Part shown: one piece after another, positions 24,999 to 35,078 of the stretch
Layout: each line of letters starts with the position of its first letter
How positions within the stretch are numbered: the first letter of the stretch is position 1
NCBI RefSeq assembly: GCF_007197645.1
Contig: NZ_VKGK01000026.1
Span: 20,576-84,575, forward strand
Origin: Shewanella hanedai
GTDB taxonomy: Bacteria > Pseudomonadota > Gammaproteobacteria > Enterobacterales > Shewanellaceae
Direction of reading: 5' to 3'
DNA: 64,000 bases
Position numbers and translations under genes: made by a program
The notes under the pieces: generated by a model
Databases searched by the model: none
What the model saw: the letters and a program-made list of their open reading frames with translations, nothing else
Told to the model about the DNA's origin: nothing

Positions 24999-27900
24999 TT
25001 ATACCGCGTCGGCCATCGCCACCGCTTCTTCAATATTAACTGCAACTATACGTGAAACTCCAGGTTCATGCATAGTGACTCCTATCAGCTGATCGGCCAA
25101 TTCCATGGTGATCTTGTTATGGCTGATATAAATAAACTGCACACTTTGAGACATCTCTTTAACCAAGCGACAAAAACGATCGACATTGGCATCATCTAAA
25201 GGTGCATCCACTTCATCTAACATACAAAATGGTGCTGGATTTAGTCTAAATATCGCAAACACCAATGATAAAGCGGTTAAGGCTTTTTCTCCACCAGAAA
25301 GAAGGTGAATAGTACTATTCTTTTTGCCTGGTGGCCTTGCCATGATGGTCACGCCAGCCTCTAGCAGATCATCATCAGTTAAGGCTAAATGAGCGCTCCC
25401 ACCACCAAATACTTTTGGAAAGAGTAAGCCTAAGTCTTTATTGACCTTATCAAAGGTCTCTTTAAAGCGAACTTTGGTCTCTTTATCAATCTTTCGAATC
25501 GCTTCTTCAAGGCTAGTCAGCGCCTTGGTAAGATCGGTATCTTGACTGTCTAAATAAAGCTTACGTTCACTCTGTTGATCAAACTCTTCAATGGCGGCCA
25601 AATTGATCGCCCCAAGATGATTGATTCTGGCTCTGATCCGTTCAAGTTCTCGTTGACGAGCCGCCAGAGAGATATTCATCTCCATGTCAGCATGGATTTT
25701 GTCGACGTCTATCTCTTGCTCTTTGAGCTGCATCGCTTGGCTGTCAGCTTGACCTTTTATTCCCTCACGACGTAACTTTAACGTGCTGATAGATTGAGTC
25801 AAGCGTTCTATCTTTCCAAGCTGTTGTTTTTTCTTTAATCCTGCGCTGTCACTCGCTTCTTCTAATTGAGCTTGTTGCAGACGAACTTGAGCTAACTGCT
25901 CTTGTTTTATTTGCTGCTGCGCTAAAGCATGGCTTAACTGCTCCGTTAGCGCACTTAACTGACCATCACCTTGACGGTCTTGCTCGACAAGTTGATGTCT
26001 AAGCGCCTTTTTTGCCAGCTTAAGCTCTTCAATTCGTTCTTGTTGTTGAACAATTGATTGCTCTTTTAATCCTAGTTTAGTCTTCAATGCTTGAATGCGA
26101 CTATTTAATTCATCTAGTTGATTATTAAGTTCATCTCTATGACTTTTAAGCCCTCGAACCTGAATATGGTGGTATTGATATTCCCCCTCAAGTTCAATTA
26201 ATCGCTCACTGGCACTTTTAAAGAGAGATTCGCCTTCAATAAGCTTCTGAACAAGCTTGCTCTCCTCTAATTGCCCTTGCTCAACACCCAATGTCAGCTG
26301 CTTCAGCTCAGTGTCTAGCCGCTCAACACTCACTTTTTGCTCTGCAGCCCTCTGTTTGGATGCCGTTAGCTGAGAACTAAGCGTGGCTATCGAGAGTTTT
26401 AGCTGTTGTAGCCGCTCATTCCCTAAATTGAGTTCCTGTTTTAAGGACATCAAAATGGCGGCATGTTCATCACAAGCTCGGTTAATCTCTTTTAACAGAA
26501 TCTCTGAGTCACGGATACTTTGCTCCAGCGCTTCTTGTTCTCGCTTTAACTGAACTAATGATGCTGAATCTGTACCTTTTTTAATGCAAAAACCTTTGCC
26601 TAGCAGATAGCCATCTGCCGTAACAATACGTTCATTATCTGCCAGTGAATCAAGTTGCTGCTTGGCTAGGGCTAATGTGTCAACCCAATGCACATTCGCT
26701 AACCAAGGGGATAAATTTGCATGAGCATTAACACCATGCCAGCTTTGCCGTTCAAACAGAGCAAAGCCCATCTCATCACCCTCTTGCAAAGCAGGGACTT
26801 TTAATAAACCATCAAACAGCAGTTCAACCGCTTTCTCCCAGCCAGGCTGAACCTCAAGTAACTGCCATAATGCTTGGCCTTCAGTTTCACTCTCATCAGG
26901 CAGCAATTTTGACACCAAAGAGAATCGTCCACGCTCTTCGGCGAGAGATTGACTCAAGGCTTCCTGTTTAGCTTTTAACTTAACTTGGGTTTGACTAGCA
27001 GACTCAAATCTCTCATCTAACTCTTCGATGATCTCCTGTTGGGTAACAGACTCTCCCGTGAGTTGTTCAAGTTCATCGAACTGCGCGAGTTCTGTGTGAT
27101 CAGCACTGTTAATCTTCAGCTCTTCTAGCTGCTGTGTCACTTTTATGCTTTGCTGGGATTTATGTTGCAGCATCGACTGATGATGGCTTAACTTCCCTCG
27201 AGCCATCTCCTGATCCAGTCGATATGTGGAGACCTGCTCTTTTTGAATACTCACCCCTTGAGCGAGTTGTTCAGTCAAGTCGTCCTGTTCATGCAACTGA
27301 GCTTTTGCTTTACTGACTTGTTCACTCAAGGTATCAAAAGTTGGGGTTAGCTTAGCAAGTTCAGATAATAATCCAGCCGTCATGGCTTCATCGGTGTTCA
27401 GCAACGCAAGTTGGCTGGTGACTTTAACCACTATCTCTTCGATACGCGTGTCGATATGTGCGTCTTGCTGCTGTCTGTGCTTAAGTTCCTGTTCAAGCTT
27501 GGCAATTTGAGTACCACAAAGATAGAAATTTTCTACCTTCTTTTGCTCCTGACCATCAAGTTCAACCGACTGTACCTTAATTTGCGTCAGGCTTAATTCA
27601 GTCGTCTCCTTTAACGCTAACAACTCAGCCAAATCGACATCAAGTAGATTAATCTCACCAGTTAACTTTTCCATCAACTGAGTTAATTCGCTGTAACGAC
27701 TCACACTGAGTTCTGCGTCTAACTTGCGTTCAGAATGTTTAAGTTCTCGGTACTGCTTAGCTGCAGTGGCTTGCTCTGCCAATTTATCTAATTGTCGGCC
27801 TAATTCGTTACGAATATCACCCAGTCGCTCTAAATTTTCACGGGTATGTCGAATACGGTTTTCAGTTTCACGACGACGCTCTTTGTATCTAGAGATCCCC

Positions 27901-28403
27901 GCCGCTTCTTCGATGAATACACGCAGATCTTGAGGCTTAGATTCGATCAGTCTGGTAATGGTGCCCTGCTCAATAATCGCGTAACTGCGAGGCCCAAGAC
28001 CTGTCCCCATAAAAAGACTGGTAATGTCTTTACGGCGGCATTTTTGACCGTTAAGAAAGTAGTTTGAATCCCCATCTCGACTGACTTGCCGTTTAACAGC
28101 GATCTCCTGATAGCTGGCATACTCACCCGACAACCGCCCATCTTGATTTTCAAACAGCAGTTCAACACTTGCCACTGAGACGGGTCGCCTTGCGGTCGAG
28201 CCATTAAAGATGACATCAGCCATCGAGTCGCCACGCAAATGTTTAGCTGAGCTTTCACCCAACACCCAACGAACGGCATCGATAATATTGGATTTTCCAC
28301 AGCCATTTGGACCAATGACAGCGGTTAACGGATTAAGAAAAGGTATTTTAGTTGGATCGACAAACGACTTAAATCCAGCAAGTTTTATCTGTTTGAGTCT
28401 CAT
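24999..28403 (-). CDS. smc: Chromosome partition protein SMC
   Basis: A 1134-residue protein. The Walker A motif is GPNGCGKSNIID at about 31-42. Long coiled coils follow (170-490 and 630-950), separated by a hinge at about 500-620. The C-terminal head has the signature LLSGGEKALTALSL and Walker B CMLDEVDAPLDDANV. SMC dimers organise and segregate the chromosome with ScpA and ScpB, which are not in this window. Length fits bacterial SMC proteins. The next gene downstream, zipA, starts 27 bases after its stop, so they are probably co-transcribed. Confidence 0.96.
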   Translation of the reverse strand: MRLKQIKLAGFKSFVDPTKIPFLNPLTAVIGPNGCGKSNIIDAVRWVLGESSAKHLRGDSMADVIFNGSTARRPVSVASVELLFENQDGRLSGEYASYQEIAVKRQVSRDGDSNYFLNGQKCRRKDITSLFMGTGLGPRSYAIIEQGTITRLIESKPQDLRVFIEEAAGISRYKERRRETENRIRHTRENLERLGDIRNELGRQLDKLAEQATAAKQYRELKHSERKLDAELSVSRYSELTQLMEKLTGEINLLDVDLAELLALKETTELSLTQIKVQSVELDGQEQKKVENFYLCGTQIAKLEQELKHRQQQDAHIDTRIEEIVVKVTSQLALLNTDEAMTAGLLSELAKLTPTFDTLSEQVSKAKAQLHEQDDLTEQLAQGVSIQKEQVSTYRLDQEMARGKLSHHQSMLQHKSQQSIKVTQQLEELKINSADHTELAQFDELEQLTGESVTQQEIIEELDERFESASQTQVKLKAKQEALSQSLAEERGRFSLVSKLLPDESETEGQALWQLLEVQPGWEKAVELLFDGLLKVPALQEGDEMGFALFERQSWHGVNAHANLSPWLANVHWVDTLALAKQQLDSLADNERIVTADGYLLGKGFCIKKGTDSASLVQLKREQEALEQSIRDSEILLKEINRACDEHAAILMSLKQELNLGNERLQQLKLSIATLSSQLTASKQRAAEQKVSVERLDTELKQLTLGVEQGQLEESKLVQKLIEGESLFKSASERLIELEGEYQYHHIQVRGLKSHRDELNNQLDELNSRIQALKTKLGLKEQSIVQQQERIEELKLAKKALRHQLVEQDRQGDGQLSALTEQLSHALAQQQIKQEQLAQVRLQQAQLEEASDSAGLKKKQQLGKIERLTQSISTLKLRREGIKGQADSQAMQLKEQEIDVDKIHADMEMNISLAARQRELERIRARINHLGAINLAAIEEFDQQSERKLYLDSQDTDLTKALTSLEEAIRKIDKETKVRFKETFDKVNKDLGLLFPKVFGGGSAHLALTDDDLLEAGVTIMARPPGKKNSTIHLLSGGEKALTALSLVFAIFRLNPAPFCMLDEVDAPLDDANVDRFCRLVKEMSQSVQFIYISHNKITMELADQLIGVTMHEPGVSRIVAVNIEEAVAMADAV

Positions 28404-28619
28404 GGTGCCAGTTAGGTCGTTTTCAGCTAATGTTGTTATAGCAATAAATTAGCGGAACAGAGCTTATTAAGTGTTGATTTCCTAGGGGCTACTTTACCAA
28501 AGCATGCAGTATTTTGTAACGTTTTTATTGCTTATTTACTGATATATCACTTGTCATCCCTCGATGACTGGAACACAATTCAGTTAAGGATTTTCTTATT
28601 CAATCGTCGTGCCTAATTT
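28404..28619. promoter_or_regulatory. Divergent promoter region of smc and cysZ
   Basis: 216 bases between two genes read in opposite directions, so both promoters must lie here or upstream. I cannot fix exact -35/-10 elements with confidence. Confidence 0.5.
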
Positions 28620-29393
28620 ATGAACCAAACTACTGAAAGATCCCAAAAAAGTGGGGTTAATTATTTTCTCGATGGATTTAGCCTGATTAAAGTCAAAGGG
28701 CTAAGAAGCTTTGTGTTTATCCCATTAATGATAAACCTAGTGCTATTCGCTGGCGTACTCTATTTTGCAATAGGCCAACTCGGACTCATGTTTGACTGGG
28801 TTTCTGCTCAACTTCCTGACTATTTGAGTTGGTTAAACTTCCTATTGTGGCCGCTGGCAGTGCTCACCCTGCTTGTCGTACTTTCCTTTTTGTTTAGCTC
28901 AGTGATGAACTGGTTAGCCGCTCCCTTCAATGGATTATTGGCCGAAAAAGTTGAACAATACCTCACAGGCAAAGACCTCAATACCGGCACAACCATCGAT
29001 CTGGTCAAAGACTTACCAAGAATTTTAGGCCGGGAATGGATTAAGCTAAAATACTATCTCCCCAGAGCCATCATCTGCCTTATCCTGTTTTGGATCCCTT
29101 TTGTCGGGCAAACTTTCGCGCCTATAATCTGGTTTCTGTTCAGTGCTTGGATGATGGCAATTCAATATTGTGACTATCCGTTCGATAATCACAAAGTCCC
29201 CTTTGGAGATATGAAGTTTGCCCTCAACCAAACTAAAGGCAGCAGCTTTAGCTTCGGTGCGGCAGTGACATTGTTCTCGATGATCCCAATCGTTAACTTT
29301 ATCGTCATGCCCGTCGCCATTTGTGGTGCAACATCCATGTGGGTCGATAAGTATCGTGAAGCCTATAAACACCCAGACATCGCCCCAGAGTAA
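28620..29393 (+). CDS. cysZ: Sulfate transporter CysZ
   Basis: A 257-residue inner-membrane protein with hydrophobic segments near residues 30-55, 65-100, 145-175 and 205-235. Family motifs include GVNYFLDGFSLI near the N-terminus, the SSVMNWLAAPFNGLLAEKVE stretch near 97-117, and FPFG-type turns in the C-terminal half (CDYPFDNHKVPF). CysZ supplies sulfate for cysteine synthesis. It is divergent from smc-zipA-ligA, the arrangement seen with zipA-ligA in E. coli and with smc in Shewanella. Confidence 0.92.
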   Translation: MNQTTERSQKSGVNYFLDGFSLIKVKGLRSFVFIPLMINLVLFAGVLYFAIGQLGLMFDWVSAQLPDYLSWLNFLLWPLAVLTLLVVLSFLFSSVMNWLAAPFNGLLAEKVEQYLTGKDLNTGTTIDLVKDLPRILGREWIKLKYYLPRAIICLILFWIPFVGQTFAPIIWFLFSAWMMAIQYCDYPFDNHKVPFGDMKFALNQTKGSSFSFGAAVTLFSMIPIVNFIVMPVAICGATSMWVDKYREAYKHPDIAPE

Positions 29394-29777
29394 CGTCGAC
29401 GGTTGACGTTTAACTTGGATTGTTTGATTTTAAATGGGTTATTGAATCACATAACAGGATTTCTAGTGATCAACGACAGTGAGTGAGCCTTTGAATGAAG
29501 TCTCACTCATCTTATGATTTTATTTCTGGGTTAATTTGAAGTCATAACATCATGGCCATCTATCACCTGCCGTGAGCCATGTTCATCTCTATTTTCGATT
29601 TGATTTTTATTGAATAAGCTAACGTCGACAGCAAAACTAATTAATTTTTGAAAATCATCATACTGAACGGATTTCAAGATCCTGATGCGCTTTATCTTCA
29701 ATGTCTGCTGTAGTGGCCTAAGCAATGGTACTAACTTCCTACTTACTCATTATTTAAACAGTGTTATTGTATTTTAA
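29394..29777. other. Intergenic region with possible gene remnants
   Basis: Nearly 400 bases without a convincing intact gene. A 64-codon minus-strand frame (29531-29725) has no ribosome site; it may be a relic or chance. The broken GyrI-like frame begins at the right edge, so this stretch may be the site of an old deletion. Confidence 0.35.
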
Positions 29778-30278
29778 AATACCCAGAGCATTGGCACCTT
29801 GTATTCGCTGGCTTATGCCATAAAAATGGTCCCTAAGAAAATGGAAATTAAACCTGCAGGCTATTTTGATTTCACTGTTTATCCATTAGAGGGAGTTTGG
29901 GATATTAATGAAGCCACTAAAAAGCATTTCTCGGGCACGATAAATAAGAAAGATCTTGTGTATCAACTGATGATCCGCCAACCAGACTTTGTCGATGAAC
30001 ATCTCTACTGTGAGATGCTTAATTTAGTGAGACAAAAGAAACCAAATCCTCTATTGAACCAAGTTGAATTCAAATCAATTTCTGATGGGAAGTGCATCCA
30101 GATGCTCCATTTAGGACCATTTGAAAACGAATCTGTTAGCTTTGATGCAATGGAATCTTTCGCACAATCTGCAGGTCACACTCGTTTGTCAAAAGTACAC
30201 CGAGAAATATACCTATCAGATACTAGAAAAGTTGCCCCTGAAAAACTGAAAACGGTACTAAGGTTTCAAGTCAGCTAA
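29778..30278 (+). pseudogene. GyrI-like small-molecule-binding protein, N-terminally truncated
   Basis: The frame is open after a TAA at 29775 and encodes QSIGTLYSLAYAIKM, then GYFDFTVYPLEGVWD, QLMIRQPDFVD, IQMLHLGPFENE, HREIYLSDTRKVAPEKLKTVLRF. These are the middle and C-terminal motifs of GyrI-like domain proteins of about 200-210 residues. The first 45 or so residues of the family are missing, and no start codon with a ribosome site precedes the homologous part; only TTG 29799 or ATG 29826 are available. I found no missing part in other frames upstream. A shorter functional protein cannot be excluded. Confidence 0.6.
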
Positions 30279-30562
30279 TTAAAACATAACATGTATCTAT
30301 ACCAAAAGTGACCCAAAATATCACTCACCTCCAACCACATTGCCCTACTTTCTTTTCTCAATAATGAGCTGATAATTTATATCGAAATAGATGGCTCAAC
30401 ATATATAAGAGTTCCTCTCTGTTGGTTAGATTGAAATCTTAGTAGAGAAGATGTACGTTGTTTAAGAAAGAGCTTATACATCAAACCTACTCAGCCTTTA
30501 TCTCGTTATACACCACAGTTCTACAGCCCACCATTCGATCATAGAAATAGAAATGGAGTCCC

Positions 30563-31330
30563 ATGACCTCAACAAGAAAAAAGCAAATTGTCACCCTACT
30601 CAAAGGTATCGAAACTGGGGATGAGGATGCCGTCAGTGTCGTCAATCCTGAAAAATACATACAACATAACCCAGAAACTCATGAAGGGGGCGAAGGATTA
30701 GCGGCCTTATTTAAACGGCTGTCGAAGACCTCACCACGGGTGAATATAGTGCGTGTTTTTTCAGACCACGATTATGTATTTGCCCATACTGAATATGACT
30801 TTGGTAGCCAAAGAATAGGCTTTGAAGTATTCAGATTTGAAGGGGAACAAACTGTCGAGCATTGGGATAACATCCAACCACGTAGAAGCCCGAACTCTGC
30901 AGGTCTTAGTATGGTTGACGGCGCTGTTGAAGTGTCAGATCTTGCAAAAACGGAATCAAATCGAACAATAGTAAAATCATTCGTTAACGAAATACTCATT
31001 GAACGACAGCTTGATAAACTGCCCCACTACATTAATGGTGAACATTACACCGAACATAACCCAAACATGGGCGCTGGTTTTGCTTCGCTAGTATCAGCAC
31101 TGTCAGACACAACGCCAACAGGCTCATTAAAAATCCAGTACAACCAATGTCATCGAATACTTGCGGAGGGTAACTTTGTCTTATCTGTTTGCGAAGGTTT
31201 TTCTGGTGGTATTCACAGCTCTTTCTATGATCTCTTTCGGGTATCTGAAGATCAACTGGTAGAGCATTGGGATACAGCAGAGGCGATTGTGCCAAAATCA
31301 GAGTGGAAGAACAATAACGGTAAATTCTAG
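30563..31330 (+). CDS. Tandem SnoaL-like (NTF2-fold) protein
   Basis: A 255-residue protein made of two similar halves. Each half has the SnoaL-like pattern: YIQHNPETHEGGEGL near 32 and YTEHNPNMGAGFASL near 162, then DYVFAHTEY / NFVLSVCEG, and a closing FEVFRFEGEQTVEHWDNIQP near 87 and YDLFRVSEDQLVEHWDTAEA near 223. The NTF2-like fold forms a cone-shaped pocket used by cyclases, isomerases and binding proteins. Substrate unknown. Intragenic duplication is directly visible. There is no signal peptide. It stands alone between the broken GyrI-like gene and the AraC regulator. Confidence 0.8.
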   Translation: MTSTRKKQIVTLLKGIETGDEDAVSVVNPEKYIQHNPETHEGGEGLAALFKRLSKTSPRVNIVRVFSDHDYVFAHTEYDFGSQRIGFEVFRFEGEQTVEHWDNIQPRRSPNSAGLSMVDGAVEVSDLAKTESNRTIVKSFVNEILIERQLDKLPHYINGEHYTEHNPNMGAGFASLVSALSDTTPTGSLKIQYNQCHRILAEGNFVLSVCEGFSGGIHSSFYDLFRVSEDQLVEHWDTAEAIVPKSEWKNNNGKF

Positions 31331-31355
31331 ATCACAATCAAGCATAATTAACCGA

Positions 31356-32132
31356 CTAAACCGTCTTCATATACTGTTTCGGGGTCAGTCCAAATTGTTT
31401 AAAAAATCGTTGACCGAATCGTGACTCAGACTGATAACCACAAGCCAAAGCCAGTTCGAGTTGTTTATAGGGCCTAGTCTGCATCAAGCTCAGTGCATGA
31501 AGCATACGCGCCTCGCTAAGGAGATCACGGTACGTCGTACCCTCCTTGGCCAATCGACGGGTTAAGGTCGATTTACTCAAGCCAAAGTGCTCGCACAGTT
31601 CATCAATCAGATGAGGTTTAGCTGGATTACTACTGAAAAAACGGCAGACTCTCGCGCGCATTGATATCACTGATACCGGAAAGAGTAGATGCAGTACCCC
31701 AACCTCTAACAACACCTGATAAAAAGCATTGAGATATTGTTGCTGAGTCTGCACATTAAACTCCAATTCTTGCATGGCAAGTAACTGCTTTAACGCAAAA
31801 TCGAGTTTAGCGCTTGAGTTCACTTCTGGTGACTTGGCCTGATAAACAGCCACATCTGCCATGGCCTCAATAATGCTTGGGGTTGGCGCTGACGAAAAAC
31901 AGATCTGTATCGAACGAAATGGAATTGTAGATGGCTGATTAATGAAAGTAAGAGATTGATCTGCATGAGCAAATAACCATTTACTGTTATCGAACGTTAA
32001 CGTCTCAGTCTGCCAGTTTAGTAATTTATAACCTGTTTCAACCAAAATAATACTGGGGATATAAACGGGTACATTTCTTAACGCTTGTGGTTGTGAGCTT
32101 TTAAATCGATGCACACTGATTAAATTAGCCAT
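31356..32132 (-). CDS. AraC-family transcriptional regulator
   Basis: Start taken at ATG 32132 (258 residues); an earlier TTG seven codons upstream is less likely. The C-terminal 100 residues form the double helix-turn-helix of the family: LIDELCEHFGLSKSTLTRRLAKEGTTYRDLLSEARM, then ALACGYQSESRFGQRFFKQFGLTPKQY. The N-terminal 150 residues resemble the AraC effector/dimer region with low conservation. It lies downstream of the PEBP-like gene on the same strand with a 79-base gap. Target genes are unknown; the neighbouring PEBP gene is an obvious candidate. Confidence 0.85.
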   Translation of the reverse strand: MANLISVHRFKSSQPQALRNVPVYIPSIILVETGYKLLNWQTETLTFDNSKWLFAHADQSLTFINQPSTIPFRSIQICFSSAPTPSIIEAMADVAVYQAKSPEVNSSAKLDFALKQLLAMQELEFNVQTQQQYLNAFYQVLLEVGVLHLLFPVSVISMRARVCRFFSSNPAKPHLIDELCEHFGLSKSTLTRRLAKEGTTYRDLLSEARMLHALSLMQTRPYKQLELALACGYQSESRFGQRFFKQFGLTPKQYMKTV

Positions 32133-32211
32133 GTTATCCCCATTGATACCCAAACGACCTGAAAACTCCAGCAGACTTCACTATCTCCAAGCGCTTGGGT
32201 GATACCAATAT

Positions 32212-32736
32212 TTAACGCACGAACGTCGCAGTAAGCACTGCTTTATCTAACGCCATACTATTAAGCGTAAACCCGACAACTGCAGGTGAAATATCTGCAG
32301 GCAGATCGATCTTTGCTTGTGGTAACGCCCACACTGTAAATTGGTATCTGTGCATGCCATCACCTTTTGGAGGACATGCTCCACCAAAGCCAGGTTTGCC
32401 AAAATCAGTACGAGTTTCAAGGCCCTTAGTTATCTTGGCTCCACGCGCTAGATGTTGAGTCGTTGCAGGCAAATTCAATACGCTCCAATGCCACCAGCCA
32501 CTGCCAGTAGGTGCGTCTGGGTCAAATACAGTGATTGCGAAGCTCTTTGTGCCCTCGGGCGCACCAGACCAAGTCAGTTCAGGAGAGACATTCCCTCCAT
32601 CGCATCCCATGCCAGAAAATTCAAATTGACTATTCATCAATTGACCTTCGTGAATGTCTTTACTTTTGAGCTCTAATGCCTGGCTTGAAAATGATGCCGC
32701 TGCCGCCATTAGGATAATTAAGGTTTTCAGTTTCAT
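32212..32736 (-). CDS. YbhB/YbcL-type PEBP (Raf-kinase-inhibitor-like) periplasmic protein
   Basis: A 174-residue protein with a signal peptide (residues 1-20, ending SQA). The body carries the family motifs: GGNVSPELTWSGAPEGTKSFAITVFDPDAPTGSGWWHW (about 47-84) with the ligand-site DPDAP and the HW motif, FGKPGFGGACPPKGDGMHRYQFTVWAL (113-139). Bacterial PEBP proteins are thought to bind small anions or lipids; no enzyme activity is known. A MITE-like repeat begins 115 bases upstream of the start. Confidence 0.9.
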   Translation of the reverse strand: MKLKTLIILMAAAASFSSQALELKSKDIHEGQLMNSQFEFSGMGCDGGNVSPELTWSGAPEGTKSFAITVFDPDAPTGSGWWHWSVLNLPATTQHLARGAKITKGLETRTDFGKPGFGGACPPKGDGMHRYQFTVWALPQAKIDLPADISPAVVGFTLNSMALDKAVLTATFVR

Positions 32737-32850
32737 GATAAGCTTCCTGTTAATAAACTGAGGTCATGGTAAGTCAAATCAAACCGCATAAGTCTACATT
32801 AAAGTTCAAAATCATTAAAAATGTCAATCATATGAATTTTTAAGTTATTA

Positions 32851-33116
32851 ATACCAATCAGTATAAGAAGTTGATCTACTCAGAGTGTTTTTTGGCAAAC
32901 TAATTCAAGGCGAATGGATGACATAATGGTTGTTCCCTTGTGAGTTCATTCAACGCTGAAGTAGGCAGCCAAAAACACTCCTTACAGGCGAGTTTTTGCG
33001 CTTCTGATCCTGTGTTAACGAGCTTAACCGTAGAATAACTATGTTCTTCACTCGTTGCCTTGACTCAGGAGCGCTAAACTCTCGCTGAGCGATCAAATCT
33101 TTATACTGATTGGTAT
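32851..33116 (+). repeat. MITE-like dispersed repeat, copy 1
   Basis: A 266-base element. The left end ATACCAATCAGTATAA is a perfect inverted copy of the right end TTATACTGATTGGTAT. Copy 2 at 46544 has the same length, and copies 3 (59611) and 4 (63489) are in inverted orientation. No transposase frame is inside. It lies between the PEBP and acyl-CoA dehydrogenase genes. Confidence 0.88.
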
Positions 33117-33125
33117 AACACCCAT

Positions 33126-33169
33126 AAAAAAGAGCATAAGTAGCGAATATACATCACGACTTATGCTCT
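33126..33169 (-). terminator. Terminator of the acyl-CoA dehydrogenase gene
   Basis: An 11-base inverted repeat AGAGCATAAGT/ACTTATGCTCT, followed on the minus strand by TTTTTT. It lies 59 bases past the stop of the gene at 33228. Confidence 0.7.
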
Positions 33170-33203
33170 GGGTCTTTAACGCTGAATCAGTGACTAGCCA
33201 CTA

Positions 33204-33217
33204 ATACCAATTGGTAT
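33204..33217. repeat. Solo palindrome made of the two MITE tips
   Basis: ATACCAATTGGTAT equals the outer 7-8 bases of both ends of the dispersed repeat joined without an interior. It lies 11 bases past the stop of the acyl-CoA dehydrogenase gene and may be a deletion or excision scar. Confidence 0.5.
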
Positions 33218-33227
33218 AAAATAGAGG

Positions 33228-35021
33228 CTAAAAATCACACTCTTCAAATTGGGTTAACTGCTCACTGCTGGCTTCTATTTGCTTACGTAAGCTTCTGGTT
33301 TGTACTGCCCAATAACCCATGTAGAACTTAGCTGTTTTCAGTTTACCTTGGTAGAACTCAGCTTCTGTCGTGCCTGCTTCAAGTGCAGCTAACGCGGTCG
33401 ATGCTGTACGTGTCCACATCCAAGCTAATGCTGTGATCCCAAGAATTTGCATATACGCCATAGAAGCTGCGCCCAGAATATCTGGATTTTTCTCAGCATG
33501 GGTCGCAATAAATTGGGTCGCTTTTTCAAGATCGCCAGATGAATCCATTAGCCCTGCAATATAAGGCTTCATCTGTTCATTGGCCATGTTCTCAGCAATA
33601 ACCTGTTTAACAAGCCCTGACCATTGCATGAGCGTCGCTGCTTTATCAGATAATATCTTACGGCCAACCAGATCCAATGCCTGAACACCGTTGGTGCCTT
33701 CATAAATCATGGCAATGCGAATATCACGAACAAATTGCTCCATACCCCATTCGTGAATATAACCATGGCCGCCAAACACTTGTTGAGCATCGACACAGGC
33801 ATTAAAGCCTCTATCGGTCACAAACCCCTTAACGATTGGCGTAAACAGCGCTGCTAATTTAGAGGCTTGCTTGGCTTTTTCAGGATCATTATGACGCTCA
33901 GCTTTATCCAGCCATAGCGCTTGCTGACCCATCATCGCCCTTGCCCCTTCATTAAAGGCTTTTTGTGACATCAACATACGACGCACATCACCGTGGACTA
34001 AGATAGGATCCGCTGCCATTTCAGGGGCTTTAACACCACTTAATCCACGCCCCTGAATTCTGTCTTTGGCGTAGATAAGTGCATTTTGATACGCGATTTC
34101 TGAGACGCCAAGCCCTTGTACACCCACTGCGAGTCGCGCCTGGTTCATCATGGTAAACATGGCTCGTAGACCTTGATGTGCATCACCCACAAGCTCACCA
34201 ATCGCACCGTCGAAGTTCATTACGCACGTTGAGTTACCGTGGATCCCCATCTTGTGCTCGAGTGCTGAAGCACACAATGTATTTGCCGCTCCTAAGCTGC
34301 CGTCTGCATTAACTAAAAACTTAGGCACCGCGAATAAGGAGATCCCTTTCACTCCCTCTGGCGCATCTGGAAGCCTTGCTAACACAAGATGTATTATGTT
34401 CTCTGCTAAATCGTGATCACCTGATGAGATAAATATCTTTTCACCTGAAATCGCGAACAAACCTTCACCTTCTGCTTCAACCGCTTTAGTACGTAACAGT
34501 GCCAAGTCTGTCCCCGCATGGGATTCAGTCAAATTCATGGTGCCGGTCCACTCACCTGTCACCAACTTCTCTAAGTACTTCTGCTTTAGCGCATCACTAC
34601 CGTGCACATGTATCGCAGAGTAAGCGCCGTGAGTTAAGCCTGGATACATGGCAAATGCCATATTGGTTGATGTCTTCATTTCAGTGGCAAACACCCCGAT
34701 GACTTCAGGAAGACCTTGACCACCAAACTCAGGATCGCAAGTTAATGTGCCCCAACCGTTCTCCACATACTGCTTATAGGCTTCCTTAAATCCTTTAGGA
34801 GCAATGACGGCACCATCGAGCAGCTTACAACCTTCGACGTCACCACTGCTATTAAGAGGTAACATGATCTCGGTGGCAAAATCAGCCACTCCCTGCAAAA
34901 TAGCATCGCTAAGATCTGCATCAATCTCATCAAAGCCTTTAAGTTCAGTCTCTTGATAGATGTTAAGCAGTTCATTTAATACAAATTGATAATCGCGAAG
35001 TGGTGCTTGATATGTCGGCAT
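33228..35021 (-). CDS. Acyl-CoA dehydrogenase family protein
   Basis: A 597-residue FAD enzyme. Features in order are an N-terminal helical domain, the FAD/substrate segment MNLTESHAGTDLALLRTKAVE (about 155-175), ISGEKIFISSGDHD (190-203), ARLAVGVQGLGVSEIAYQNALIYAKDRIQGRGL (about 295-327), and the active-site glutamate region IAMIYEGTNGVQALDLVGRKIL (about 435-456), ending in a C-terminal extension of about 130 residues. This longer type (DmdC/AcdA-like) oxidises medium-chain acyl-CoAs or related thioesters. Substrate is not clear. It appears to be a single-gene unit, with a possible PsrA-like operator upstream. Confidence 0.9.
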   Translation of the reverse strand: MPTYQAPLRDYQFVLNELLNIYQETELKGFDEIDADLSDAILQGVADFATEIMLPLNSSGDVEGCKLLDGAVIAPKGFKEAYKQYVENGWGTLTCDPEFGGQGLPEVIGVFATEMKTSTNMAFAMYPGLTHGAYSAIHVHGSDALKQKYLEKLVTGEWTGTMNLTESHAGTDLALLRTKAVEAEGEGLFAISGEKIFISSGDHDLAENIIHLVLARLPDAPEGVKGISLFAVPKFLVNADGSLGAANTLCASALEHKMGIHGNSTCVMNFDGAIGELVGDAHQGLRAMFTMMNQARLAVGVQGLGVSEIAYQNALIYAKDRIQGRGLSGVKAPEMAADPILVHGDVRRMLMSQKAFNEGARAMMGQQALWLDKAERHNDPEKAKQASKLAALFTPIVKGFVTDRGFNACVDAQQVFGGHGYIHEWGMEQFVRDIRIAMIYEGTNGVQALDLVGRKILSDKAATLMQWSGLVKQVIAENMANEQMKPYIAGLMDSSGDLEKATQFIATHAEKNPDILGAASMAYMQILGITALAWMWTRTASTALAALEAGTTEAEFYQGKLKTAKFYMGYWAVQTRSLRKQIEASSEQLTQFEECDF

Positions 35022-35078
35022 TCCCTAATCCTTTTATTTTTATACGCAGCTAATAAAGTTCAGACCTTTCATACATTG

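Noticed and set aside
29531..29725. 64-codon minus-strand frame between cysZ and the GyrI-like remnant
   Set aside because: No ribosome site and no family recognised; it might be a relic but cannot be supported.
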